Shown: one piece after another, positions 43,674 through 49,942 of the stretch
How the letters are laid out: the number at the start of each line of letters is the position of its first letter
How positions within the stretch are numbered: position 1 is the stretch's first letter
NCBI RefSeq assembly: GCF_002929555.1
Contig: NZ_PJJP01000036.1
Span: forward strand, 205,089-255,030
Source: Cryobacterium sp. N22
GTDB taxonomy: Bacteria > Actinomycetota > Actinomycetes > Actinomycetales > Microbacteriaceae
Length of the DNA: 49,942 bases
Direction: 5' to 3'
Made by a program: the position numbers and the translations under genes
The notes under the pieces: generated by a model
Seen by the model: the letters and a program-made list of their open reading frames with translations, nothing else
Told to the model about the DNA's origin: nothing
The model's database searches: none

Positions 43674-44693
43674 TTAGTTCTCGCTGGTCAGGCGCACGAT
43701 TTCGTGGTCGCGCGCCTGAGCTGTGACGAGGTCGCCGGGCTGGAAGCCGGCGTCGGCGGTGAGGGTGTCCCGCCGGGTGGTCGAGACGAGGGTGATCGGT
43801 GTGCCGGTGGCATCCGTGGCCGTCATGGTGACAATGTGGTCGACCCCGCGGTAGACAGACTCCCTGACCACGGCCGCGACAGTGAGGCCAGGGGTCGTCG
43901 GCACGACGCCGGCGGCGGCCACCCGCAGGTGCTCTGGCCGCACAGTGAGCAGGCTGCCGTCACTCTGGGTGAGGAAGTTCTCGTAGCCGAGGAAGTCGGC
44001 CACAAACCGGTTGGCCGGAGCGGTGAACACCGTGGCGGGGGCACCGGTCTGCATGACCTTGCCGGCGCGCATCACGACCATGGTGTCGCTCATCTCCAGG
44101 GCTTCCTCCTGGTCGTGGGTGACGAGCACCACGGTGAGGCCGGTTTCGCCCTGGATGCGCCGGATCTCGCTGCGCATCTGCACCCGGAGCCTGGCGTCAA
44201 GGTTGGACAGCGGCTCGTCGAGCAGCAGCAGCGACGGGCTGATGGCGATGGCACGGGCCAGGGCGACCCGCTGCTGCTGGCCGCCGGAGAGGGCCTTGGG
44301 CTTGCGGTCGGCCAGGTGGGCGAGGCCGACCAGGTCGAGGTTCGCCATCACCAGCTCGCGGCGTTTGGTCGCGGGGACCTTGCGCAGTTTCAGCCCGAAG
44401 CCCACGTTGTCGGCCACCGTGAGGTGCGGGAACAGGGCGTAGGACTGGAAGACCATGCCGAGGTTGCGCTTCTCCGGCGGCAGCCGGGTGGCGTCGGCGC
44501 CGTTGATGGTGATGGTGCCCGCGCTCGGGGTGATGTACCCGGCCAGCATCCGCAGTGTCGTGGTCTTGCCGCAGCCGCTGGGGCCGAGCAGGGTGGTGAG
44601 CTTGCCCTGTTCGATCTGGAGGTTGAGGTTGTCCACGGCGACGGTGTCGCCGTACGCCTGGGTGACCCCGGTGAATTCGGCCGCAGTGGTCAT
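43674..44693 (-). CDS. Pot-type ABC transporter ATP-binding protein
   Basis: A 339-residue ATPase. Walker A is GPSGCGKTT (37-45), the signature is LSGGQQQRVALARAI and Walker B is LLLLDEPLSNLD; the C-terminal third (about 235-339) is a TOBE-like regulatory domain with LTVRPEHLRV. The PotA/FbpC group is thus clear. ATG 44693 overlaps the stop of the second permease (ATGA). The binding-protein gene starts 39 nt after its stop. Confidence 0.95.
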   Translation of the reverse strand: MTTAAEFTGVTQAYGDTVAVDNLNLQIEQGKLTTLLGPSGCGKTTTLRMLAGYITPSAGTITINGADATRLPPEKRNLGMVFQSYALFPHLTVADNVGFGLKLRKVPATKRRELVMANLDLVGLAHLADRKPKALSGGQQQRVALARAIAISPSLLLLDEPLSNLDARLRVQMRSEIRRIQGETGLTVVLVTHDQEEALEMSDTMVVMRAGKVMQTGAPATVFTAPANRFVADFLGYENFLTQSDGSLLTVRPEHLRVAAAGVVPTTPGLTVAAVVRESVYRGVDHIVTMTATDATGTPITLVSTTRRDTLTADAGFQPGDLVTAQARDHEIVRLTSEN

Positions 44694-45484
44694 TTGTTGA
44701 TTCCTCCGAAGATCTTGGCAAATCCGAGTGTTTTCTCGGCGACGATCGCGATGACGACGGTGCCGGCGAGGATGAGCGTGGACATCGCCGCGATCATCGG
44801 GTCATAGGACTGCTGCACGTAGTCGAGCATCGTCACGGGCAGGGTGCGGAACTGGCGGCTCTGCAGCAGCAGCGACAGCGGCACGTTGTTGAACGAGGTG
44901 ACGAAGCTGAGCAGGCCGGCCGAGAAGATGCCCGGTCGCAGCAGCGGCAGCGTCACGGAGAAGAAGGTGCGGAGGGGCGTAGCGCCGAGGCCGCGGGCGG
45001 CTTCCTCCACGGCCGGGTCGGCGAGGGCGAGTGAGGCGCCGGTGACCCGCACCGCGTATGGCAGCAACAGCACGGTGTGGCCGACCAGCAGCGCTACGAA
45101 CGAGGTCTGGTGCAGCCCGATCATGATCTGCTGGTACAGCGCCAGGCCCACGACGAGTTCCGGCACCACGAGCGGTGACAGGAACAGGCCCTCGACGAGG
45201 GACTTGCCGGGGATCTTGCCGCGCTGGATGGCCAGGGTGACGGGCACGCCGAGCAGCAGCGCGAGCGCGGTGGACACCACGGCCAGCTGCAGGCTCGACA
45301 GCAGGGCGCCGACGAACGGCTGATAGGCCAGGGCCTCGCCGAACCAGCGCAGCGACACTCCCTGCGGCGGGAAGGTGAGGGCGTCGCCGGCCGTGAAGGC
45401 GGTGGAGACGACGAACAGGATCGGCACGATCATGATGATGTAGCCGAGCACCGCGAGGGTGCCGAGGATCGGACGGCCCTTCAC
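44690..45484 (-). CDS. Pot-type ABC transporter permease 2 (PotC-like)
   Basis: A 264-residue permease with six helices. The ATPase-contact EAA loop is EEAARGLGATPLRTFFSVTLPLLRPGIFSAGLLSF, matching the PotC group. The partner permease is encoded immediately before; stop and start overlap as ATGA on both sides of this gene. Together they form a heterodimeric channel. Confidence 0.95.
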   Translation of the reverse strand: MKGRPILGTLAVLGYIIMIVPILFVVSTAFTAGDALTFPPQGVSLRWFGEALAYQPFVGALLSSLQLAVVSTALALLLGVPVTLAIQRGKIPGKSLVEGLFLSPLVVPELVVGLALYQQIMIGLHQTSFVALLVGHTVLLLPYAVRVTGASLALADPAVEEAARGLGATPLRTFFSVTLPLLRPGIFSAGLLSFVTSFNNVPLSLLLQSRQFRTLPVTMLDYVQQSYDPMIAAMSTLILAGTVVIAIVAEKTLGFAKIFGGINK

Positions 45485-46302
45485 GAGGTCACCCCCGCCT
45501 TACGGGAGATCAACGAGGAGAGCCCGGAGACCATGAACACCAGCAGGGTCATCATCAGCGCCGTGGCGGATGCCGCGGCCCAGTCGACGCTGACGCTCGC
45601 GTAGGAGAACAGCTGGGTGGAGAGCATCCGCTGGCTGGAGCCGCCGAGCAGGTAGGGGGTGGTGTACGCCGTCGTCGCACCGGCGAAGACCAGGGTGCCG
45701 GCGATGAGGATGCCGGGCCGGGATAGGGGGATCACGATCTTCCAGAGGGTTTGGGACTTGGTGGCGCCCAGGCCCCTGGCGGCGTGGTCGAGACCGGCGT
45801 CGACCTGGGCCACGGCGGAATAGCAGGAGATCACGGCCAGCGGCAGGAACAGTTGGATGAGGCCGAGCACGATGGCCAGTTCGGTGTAGAGCAGCTGCGG
45901 CGGCTGGTCGGTGATGCCGAGCACCACGAGCAGCTGGCCGAAGGCACCCTGGCTGCCGAGGATCACGAGCCAGCCGAAGGTGCGCACCACGTTGCTCAGC
46001 AGCAACGGGAAGATGGCCAGGGCCAGCCACATCCCGGCGAAGCGGGAGGTGGAGCGAGCCAGCAGGTAGGCGATCGGGAAGCCCAGCACGACGCAGGCGA
46101 CGGTGACGATGACGCCGATCCGCACCGTGCGCCAAATGATCGCCAGGTCATACGGATCGGTGAGCATCGCCCCGAACCGCGCGAAGACGTCAGCAGTGTC
46201 GGTCGACGGCGGCGCCAGCAGCATGATTGCCGATGGGATGGCAAAACCGAACAGAATGAACACCAGACCCGGTATGAGCAGTAGTGCTGGTTTTCGAGAC
46301 AT
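45481..46302 (-). CDS. Pot-type ABC transporter permease 1 (PotB-like)
   Basis: A 273-residue permease, the first gene of the importer operon. Helix 1 is ALLLIPGLVFILFGFAIPSA; the EAA-type loop is HAARGLGATKSQTLWKIVIPLSRPGILIAG. ATG 46302 has GAAGG about 12 nt upstream, a rather long distance. The promoter lies in the palindrome region: TTGCAC (-35) and TAGTAT (-10, 46319-46324) 19 nt apart. LacI-type control is inferred from the operator and the divergent regulator. Confidence 0.93.
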   Translation of the reverse strand: MSRKPALLLIPGLVFILFGFAIPSAIMLLAPPSTDTADVFARFGAMLTDPYDLAIIWRTVRIGVIVTVACVVLGFPIAYLLARSTSRFAGMWLALAIFPLLLSNVVRTFGWLVILGSQGAFGQLLVVLGITDQPPQLLYTELAIVLGLIQLFLPLAVISCYSAVAQVDAGLDHAARGLGATKSQTLWKIVIPLSRPGILIAGTLVFAGATTAYTTPYLLGGSSQRMLSTQLFSYASVSVDWAAASATALMMTLLVFMVSGLSSLISRKAGVTS

Positions 46303-46323
46303 ACAGGGATAACCTTCGGCATA

Positions 46324-46371
46324 CTAGGAGGGAATGAAACCGGTTGTGCAACCGGTTTCATTCCAACCTAG
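46324..46371. promoter_or_regulatory. 48-bp near-palindromic operator between LacI regulator and importer operon
   Basis: GGAATGAAACCGGTTG (46331-46346), a 2-bp centre and its exact complement (46349-46364) form 16-bp perfect arms; CTAGG/CCTAG at 46324-46328 and 46367-46371 extend the symmetry to 48 bp with only a 2-bp break per side. It contains two AACCGGTT cores (46338-46345 and 46350-46357), each CG-centred like LacI-family operators, 12 bp apart. It covers the -35 box and spacer of the importer promoter. Confidence 0.8.
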
Positions 46372-46456
46372 GGCAGATAGCGCCCCCGTTCGGGCCACGA
46401 ATGTTACGACCACGTAAAACCTCCGTGGTCACCTCGATCAGTTAGGCAGAACCTCA

Positions 46457-47425
46457 GTGGCAACTCTGGACCACGTCGCACAGCACGCTGGAGTCTCCAA
46501 GGCGACCGCGTCGCGTGCCCTGAGCAAGCCTTCGCTGGTGTCGCCGGCCACCGTCGCCCGGGTCCTCGACGCGGCGCGGGAGTTGGGCTTCGTACCCAAC
46601 CGCACCGCCCAGGCCCTGGCCGGCGGCCGCACCGGGCTGGTGGCCATCGTGGTGCCCACCCTGGAGAACAGCTTCTTCACCCCCATCATCCGCGGCGCGC
46701 AGGAGCAGGCGGCCGCATCCGGCCTGCACCTGACCATCGCCGTGCACGGCCTGGACTCCCCCACCGACGTCGCCGCCTTGGAGACCCTGTCCAGGCAGGT
46801 CGACGGTTTTCTCATCGCGGCACCCCGCGGTGAAGACGACGTCGTCACCGCCGCAACGGCCGGCATCCCGAGCGTGTTGATCGACCGTGAGATCGACGGC
46901 CTGCCCTCGGTCTCCGCCGACACCGCCGCGGCGTTCGGCGCGCTGGCCCGCGGGTTCATCGACCGGGGGCACACCTCGATCACGTTCGTCGGCGGTCCGG
47001 ACCGGTCCTGGCAGAATGCGCAACGCATCACGGCGGTGCAGGATGCGGCAGCCGGCCGCTGCTCGCTCACCGTGCTCGGCCCATACCCGGCCACCGTCGC
47101 CTCCGGAGTGGAGGCCACAGAGGCCGTCGTCGCCTCGGGGGCGACCGCCGTGATCTCCTATGCGGCGTCGATCTCGCTCGGGCTCATCTTCGGGCTCAAC
47201 GCTCGCGGCCTGACGGTTCCCGGCGACGTAGTGGTGAGCGCGGACGACGGTGTCGTGGCCGCCCTCGGTCTGCAGGGAGCGCCCTCGATCGAGGTCGACG
47301 GCGAGGAGCTCGGCCGCCTGGCCATGCAGCGCCTGCTCGAGCAGATCGGCGCCCCGGCCGGCACCGCGGGCGACGATGCGCAGGCCAAGCTGGCGGTGCC
47401 GGTGCGCTGGTCCGCCGCCGGCTGA
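46457..47425 (+). CDS. LacI-family transcriptional regulator of the importer-deaminase operon
   Basis: A 322-residue regulator. The N-terminal helix-turn-helix ATLDHVAQHAGVSKATASRALSKPSLVSPATVARVLDAARELGFVPN is typical, including the hinge helix RTAQALAGG. The periplasmic-binding-like ligand domain (about 60-320) follows, with LVAIVVPTLENSFFTPIIRGA and GHTSITFVGGPDRSWQNAQR. The ligand is unknown but probably the imported compound. GTG 46457 gives the expected family start; no ribosome-binding site is evident. A second inverted repeat GACCACG/CGTGGTC (46408-46430), 27 bp before the start, may be an additional control site. The gene is divergent from the importer operon. Confidence 0.93.
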   Translation: MATLDHVAQHAGVSKATASRALSKPSLVSPATVARVLDAARELGFVPNRTAQALAGGRTGLVAIVVPTLENSFFTPIIRGAQEQAAASGLHLTIAVHGLDSPTDVAALETLSRQVDGFLIAAPRGEDDVVTAATAGIPSVLIDREIDGLPSVSADTAAAFGALARGFIDRGHTSITFVGGPDRSWQNAQRITAVQDAAAGRCSLTVLGPYPATVASGVEATEAVVASGATAVISYAASISLGLIFGLNARGLTVPGDVVVSADDGVVAALGLQGAPSIEVDGEELGRLAMQRLLEQIGAPAGTAGDDAQAKLAVPVRWSAAG

Positions 47426-47440
47426 GCCGGGCATCCCCGC

Positions 47441-47500
47441 CGCGAGTTGCCGCAAACGCCCCCTGCAGGAGCGCCGAGGGGCACTTGTGCGCAACTCGCG
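47441..47500. repeat. Intergenic hairpin element with CGCGAGTTGC arms (copy 1)
   Basis: CGCGAGTTGC at 47441-47450 pairs with GCAACTCGCG at 47491-47500; the 40-nt interior also has complementary CGCA and CCCC/GGGG patches. It lies 15 bp after the lacI-type stop in a 223-bp gap between convergent genes and may serve as a terminator. Confidence 0.7.
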
Positions 47501-47512
47501 GGATCACACACC

Positions 47513-47576
47513 CGCGAATTGCCGATAACAGCCCCTTCGCGTGCCCGGGAAGGGCCGAATGCGGCAACTCGTTGCG
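47513..47576. repeat. Intergenic hairpin element with CGCGAATTGCCG arms (copy 2)
   Basis: GCGAATTGCCG near 47514-47524 pairs with CGGCAACTCGTTGCG at 47562-47576 with two mismatches, and the interior AACAGCCCC faces GGGCCGAAT. It resembles copy 1 in arm sequence and layout, so both belong to one family. The remaining gap to 47648 holds an imperfect GTGCCA/TGGCAC inverted repeat and no gene. Confidence 0.6.
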
Positions 47577-47648
47577 TCACGCATCAGTGAGGTGCCAGTT
47601 GGGGCCCGTTCAGGCGCCGGGAGGGGGACTCAAGTGGCACGTCGCGGC

Positions 47649-49322
47649 TCAGGCCGGCAGCAGCGCGGCGGCGCTGTCGCGGTCGGTGCGCGCCGCATCC
47701 GTGCCCGCGGCCCAGGTGAGGTAGCCGCCGTCCAGATTCACGGCGTCGCGGCCCAGCTGGGCGAGCAGCCGCACGGCGGTGTGGCCGCGCTGGCCCACCT
47801 TGCAGTGCACGATCAGCCGCCCCTCGGGCAGCTCGGCCTGACGGGCACGAAGGTCGTCGAGCGGAATGTTGACCGAACCGGGAATCGCGGCCTCCGCGTA
47901 CTCCGCCGCCGTGCGCACGTCGATCAGGGTGGCGCCGGCCGCGCGGGCCGCGTCGAGTTCGTGCCACTGCACCGACGGGGTCAGCCCCTCGGCGGCGTTC
48001 AGTGCCACGTAGCCGAGCATGTTCACCGGGTCCTTGGCCGAGGAGAACTGCGGCGCGTAGGCCAGTTCGAGGTCGGCGAGTTCGGATGCCGTGATGCCGC
48101 CGGCCATGGCCGTCGCGATCACGTCGATGCGCTTGTCAACACCGTCGCCGCCCACACCCTGGGCGCCGAGGATCGCGTCGGTGTCGGCATCGACAACGAG
48201 TTTGAGCGCCATCGACTCCGCTCCCGGGTAGTAGCCGGTGTGCGAGGCGGGGTGGGTGTGGATCACCCGGATGGTGCGGCCGCGGGCCACGAGCAGCTTC
48301 TCGTTCCAGCCGGTGGCGGCGATGGTGAGTCCCATCATGCCCACCACGGCGGTGCCGAGGGCCGGGCGCACCCGGATGGTCTTGCCGGTGATCACGTCGG
48401 CGACCAGACGGCCGTGCCGGTTGGCCAGGCCGGCGAGGGCAACGAGGCGCTGTTCGCCGGAGATCGCGTCGGTCTTCTCCGCAGCGTCGCCGATGGCGTA
48501 GATGCCGGGGGCACTGGTGCGCAACTGGTCATCCACCGCGATGCCGCCGCGGTCGCCGATCGTGAGCCCGGCGGCCTGGGCCAGAGCGGTGTCGGGCCGC
48601 ACGCCGATCGCGGCGAGCACGAAGTCGGCGGCGACGACGCTGCCGTCGCTGAGGGTGGCGGTGTCCGCGCCGAGCTCGGCGACCTGGGTGCCCAAGCGCA
48701 CACTGACGCCCGCGGCCCGCAGCCGCTCGGCGACCGGGCCGGCCATCTCGGGGTCAAGCGGTGGCAGCACCTGGTCGCCGAGCTCCACCAGCGTGACGTC
48801 CAACCCCCGGTGCACGAGGTTCTCCACCATTTCAAGGCCGATGAAGCCGGCGCCGATGACGAGGGCGCTTCGCGGCGCCACGGTCAGGGCGGCCATGGCA
48901 GCGTCGACGTCGTCGATGTCACGCAGGGTGAGCATCCGCTCGCCGCCGGGCAGCGGCGGTCGCACTGACGATGCGCCGGGTGAGAGCACGAGGGCATCGT
49001 AGGCTTCGGTCGACTCCCGTCCGGTGGTGAGGTCGCGCACCCGCACGGTCTGGGCCGCGCTGTCGATGCCGATGACCTCGGTGTGCACCCGCACATCGAG
49101 GTTGAACCGGCCGGCGAGCGAGGCCGGCGTCTGCAGCAGCAGGCTGGACCGCTCCTCGATGACGCCGCCGAGGTAGTACGGCAGGCCACAGTTGGCGAAC
49201 GAGACATGGCCGCCCCGTTCAAACACCGTGATCCGGGCGTTCTCGTCGAGGCGACGGAGGCGGGTGGCGGCGGACATACCGCCGGCGACGCCGCCGATGA
49301 TGACGTATCGGTTCTGGGTCAT
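47649..49322 (-). CDS. CoA-disulfide/persulfide reductase with C-terminal rhodanese domain
   Basis: A 557-residue flavoprotein of the CoADR-RHD (NADH-dependent persulfide reductase) type. The FAD-binding motif IIGGVAGGMSAATRLRR opens it, and the active cysteine is in SFANCGLPYY (Cys45). A second dinucleotide fold, IGAGFIGLEMVENLV, binds NAD(P)H. The C-terminal rhodanese domain (about 455-545) has VHCKVGQRG with the sulfur-carrying Cys507. It likely reduces polysulfides and CoA persulfides, protecting against sulfane sulfur. ATG 49322. A CsoR/CstR-type operator lies 15 bp upstream, fitting sulfur-responsive regulation; the repressor gene is not in the window. Confidence 0.93.
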   Translation of the reverse strand: MTQNRYVIIGGVAGGMSAATRLRRLDENARITVFERGGHVSFANCGLPYYLGGVIEERSSLLLQTPASLAGRFNLDVRVHTEVIGIDSAAQTVRVRDLTTGRESTEAYDALVLSPGASSVRPPLPGGERMLTLRDIDDVDAAMAALTVAPRSALVIGAGFIGLEMVENLVHRGLDVTLVELGDQVLPPLDPEMAGPVAERLRAAGVSVRLGTQVAELGADTATLSDGSVVAADFVLAAIGVRPDTALAQAAGLTIGDRGGIAVDDQLRTSAPGIYAIGDAAEKTDAISGEQRLVALAGLANRHGRLVADVITGKTIRVRPALGTAVVGMMGLTIAATGWNEKLLVARGRTIRVIHTHPASHTGYYPGAESMALKLVVDADTDAILGAQGVGGDGVDKRIDVIATAMAGGITASELADLELAYAPQFSSAKDPVNMLGYVALNAAEGLTPSVQWHELDAARAAGATLIDVRTAAEYAEAAIPGSVNIPLDDLRARQAELPEGRLIVHCKVGQRGHTAVRLLAQLGRDAVNLDGGYLTWAAGTDAARTDRDSAAALLPA

Positions 49323-49336
49323 GACCCCAGTCTGCT

Positions 49337-49352
49337 ATACCCCTCGGGGTAT
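49337..49352. promoter_or_regulatory. CsoR/CstR-type operator upstream of the persulfide reductase
   Basis: ATACCCC-TC-GGGGTAT is a perfect palindrome of the kind bound by CsoR/CstR-family repressors. It sits 15 bp before ATG 49322 and overlaps a minus-strand -10-like TATAGC. In firmicutes CstR controls rhodanese and CoA-disulfide reductase genes in response to persulfides, which matches the gene here. Confidence 0.75.
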
Positions 49353-49394
49353 CTGCAAGTCGGTGCCGGATGCCCCTGCGCCGATATAGAGGGA

Positions 49395-49432
49395 GTCCGA
49401 CGGTCGCACCCTCGTGGGTGCGACCGCCGGAC
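49395..49432. terminator. Strong hairpin after the surface-protein gene
   Basis: GTCCGACGGTCGCACCC (49395-49411) pairs with GGGTGCGACCGCCGGAC (49416-49432) over 17 bp with one mismatch and a 4-nt loop. It lies just downstream, on the minus strand, of the surface-protein stop. The U-run is absent, but the stem is very stable. Confidence 0.75.
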
Positions 49433-49455
49433 TGATGCTGCTGCGGAGCGGGTCG

Positions 49456-49942
49456 TTACCCGGCCGCACCCCGCCGACGGAGCACCAGCACGGTGCCGCC
49501 CGCGAGTACCAGGAGCAGCGCGAGCAGTCCGGGCAGGGCGAGGTTGACGCCCGTGCTCGCCAGCGTGCCGGACGCGGCCTGCGACCCAGCGGCGCTGACG
49601 AGGATGTCGTCCCAGCCGATCAGCGTGCCGTCTTCGGCCACAACCACGATGCGGTGCGCGCCCGGCACCGTGCCGGCCGGGATGACGACCTGCACGGTAC
49701 CCGCGGCGCTGACCGTCGTGGACGCCAGCAGCGTTGGGGTGGAGTGCAGCCAGACATTCACCGGGTCACCGGCGAAGGCGCGGCCGACGGTGACCGTGAT
49801 GGTGTTCCCCGGCTTCGCTGCGGAGGGCACCGACACCGGTCCGCGCGCGGACTCGACCAGGGCGCCAGCAGCCACCGGGGCCGGGGTGGTCGGGGCCGGG
49901 TTGGTCGGAGCCGGTGTGGTCGGAGCCGGTGTCGTCGGAGCC
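49456..49942 (-). CDS. Sortase-anchored Pro/Thr-rich surface protein (C-terminal part, 5' end outside window)
   Basis: The frame is open to the right edge, so only the last 161 residues are visible; the ATG-like start at 49875 is internal. Near the edge is a repeat APTTPAPTTPAPTNPAPTTPAP encoded by GGAGCCGGTGTGGTC-type DNA repeats (minus strand), a wall-spanning linker. A small beta domain follows (GNTITVTVGRAFAGDPVNVWLHS to AHRIVVVAEDG). The end is a cell-wall sorting signal: LASTG (the LAxTG form used by class E sortases), a helix ALPGLLALLLVLAGGTVLVL and a basic tail RRRGAAG. The repeat length may vary between strains. The N-terminal domains are not visible. Confidence 0.85.
   Translation of the reverse strand, partial: APTTPAPTTPAPTNPAPTTPAPVAAGALVESARGPVSVPSAAKPGNTITVTVGRAFAGDPVNVWLHSTPTLLASTTVSAAGTVQVVIPAGTVPGAHRIVVVAEDGTLIGWDDILVSAAGSQAASGTLASTGVNLALPGLLALLLVLAGGTVLVLRRRGAAG

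Noticed and set aside
42453..44807. 784-aa plus-strand frame across the importer operon
   Set aside because: It spans two genes and an intergenic hairpin on the opposite strand and shows no domain.
1..49942. tRNA, rRNA, riboswitch or prophage attachment sites
   Set aside because: No cloverleaf, conserved rRNA block, known riboswitch core or integrase gene was recognised on either strand by eye; a covariance-model scan would be needed to exclude small RNAs.

Overview
This window is high-GC chromosomal DNA from an actinobacterium, most probably a Microbacteriaceae member of the Cryobacterium/Leifsonia type. The clues are the very high GC, a DUF222/HNH gene, a type III glutamine synthetase, HspR- and CstR-type operators, a LAxTG (class E sortase) surface protein, and the many genes whose start codon lies 6-8 nt after a TANNNT -10 box, the hallmark of leaderless transcripts. 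The genus is an inference from gene content, not from a marker gene. No rRNA, tRNA, CRISPR array, prophage or intact insertion sequence was seen.

Layout. 1-7.96 kb: tail of a DUF222/HNH gene, an intergenic repeat cluster, then minus-strand genes for an APC permease, a VOC protein, a GGDEF-EAL c-di-GMP protein and two alpha/beta hydrolases. 8.1-13.3 kb: small leaderless plus-strand genes (ECM4-type transferase, putative DNA glycosylase, Pfk-2, DoxX plus TetR) with nnrE on the minus strand. 13.4-20.8 kb: a HelD-type helicase, glutamine synthetase III, and a ClpC-like unfoldase under a perfect HspR operator (HAIR). 20.8-21.1 kb: a palindromic repeat cluster. 21.1-25.1 kb: a lipoprotein, a CMD-family protein and a ribose-type sugar ABC operon whose genes overlap by ATGA. 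25.2-30.8 kb: DinB, a short AlkD-like protein, VOC, an operon of membrane protein, XRE regulator and oxidoreductase with a promoter/operator, and two hydrolases. 30.9-37.3 kb: a condensin-like operon of the MksBEF/Wadjet type (jetA-jetB-jetC homologues) without the jetD nuclease, preceded by a 193-aa protein of unknown function. 37.3-41.2 kb: a giant polytopic membrane protein with an N-terminal zinc ribbon, divergent from the 193-aa gene with only 40 bp between start codons. 41.3-47.4 kb: a LacI-regulated Pot-type ABC importer followed by a divergent adenosine-deaminase-like enzyme, with a 48-bp near-palindromic operator between regulator and operon. 47.6-49.9 kb: a CoA-disulfide/persulfide reductase with a rhodanese domain behind a CsoR/CstR-type operator, and the end of a Pro/Thr-rich sortase-anchored surface protein that runs off the window.

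The best candidates for under-described biology are: the JetABC-like condensin lacking JetD together with its 193-aa neighbour and the back-to-back leaderless promoters; the importer plus atypical deaminase regulon; and HspR control of a Clp ATPase that looks built to feed ClpP rather than to disaggregate.
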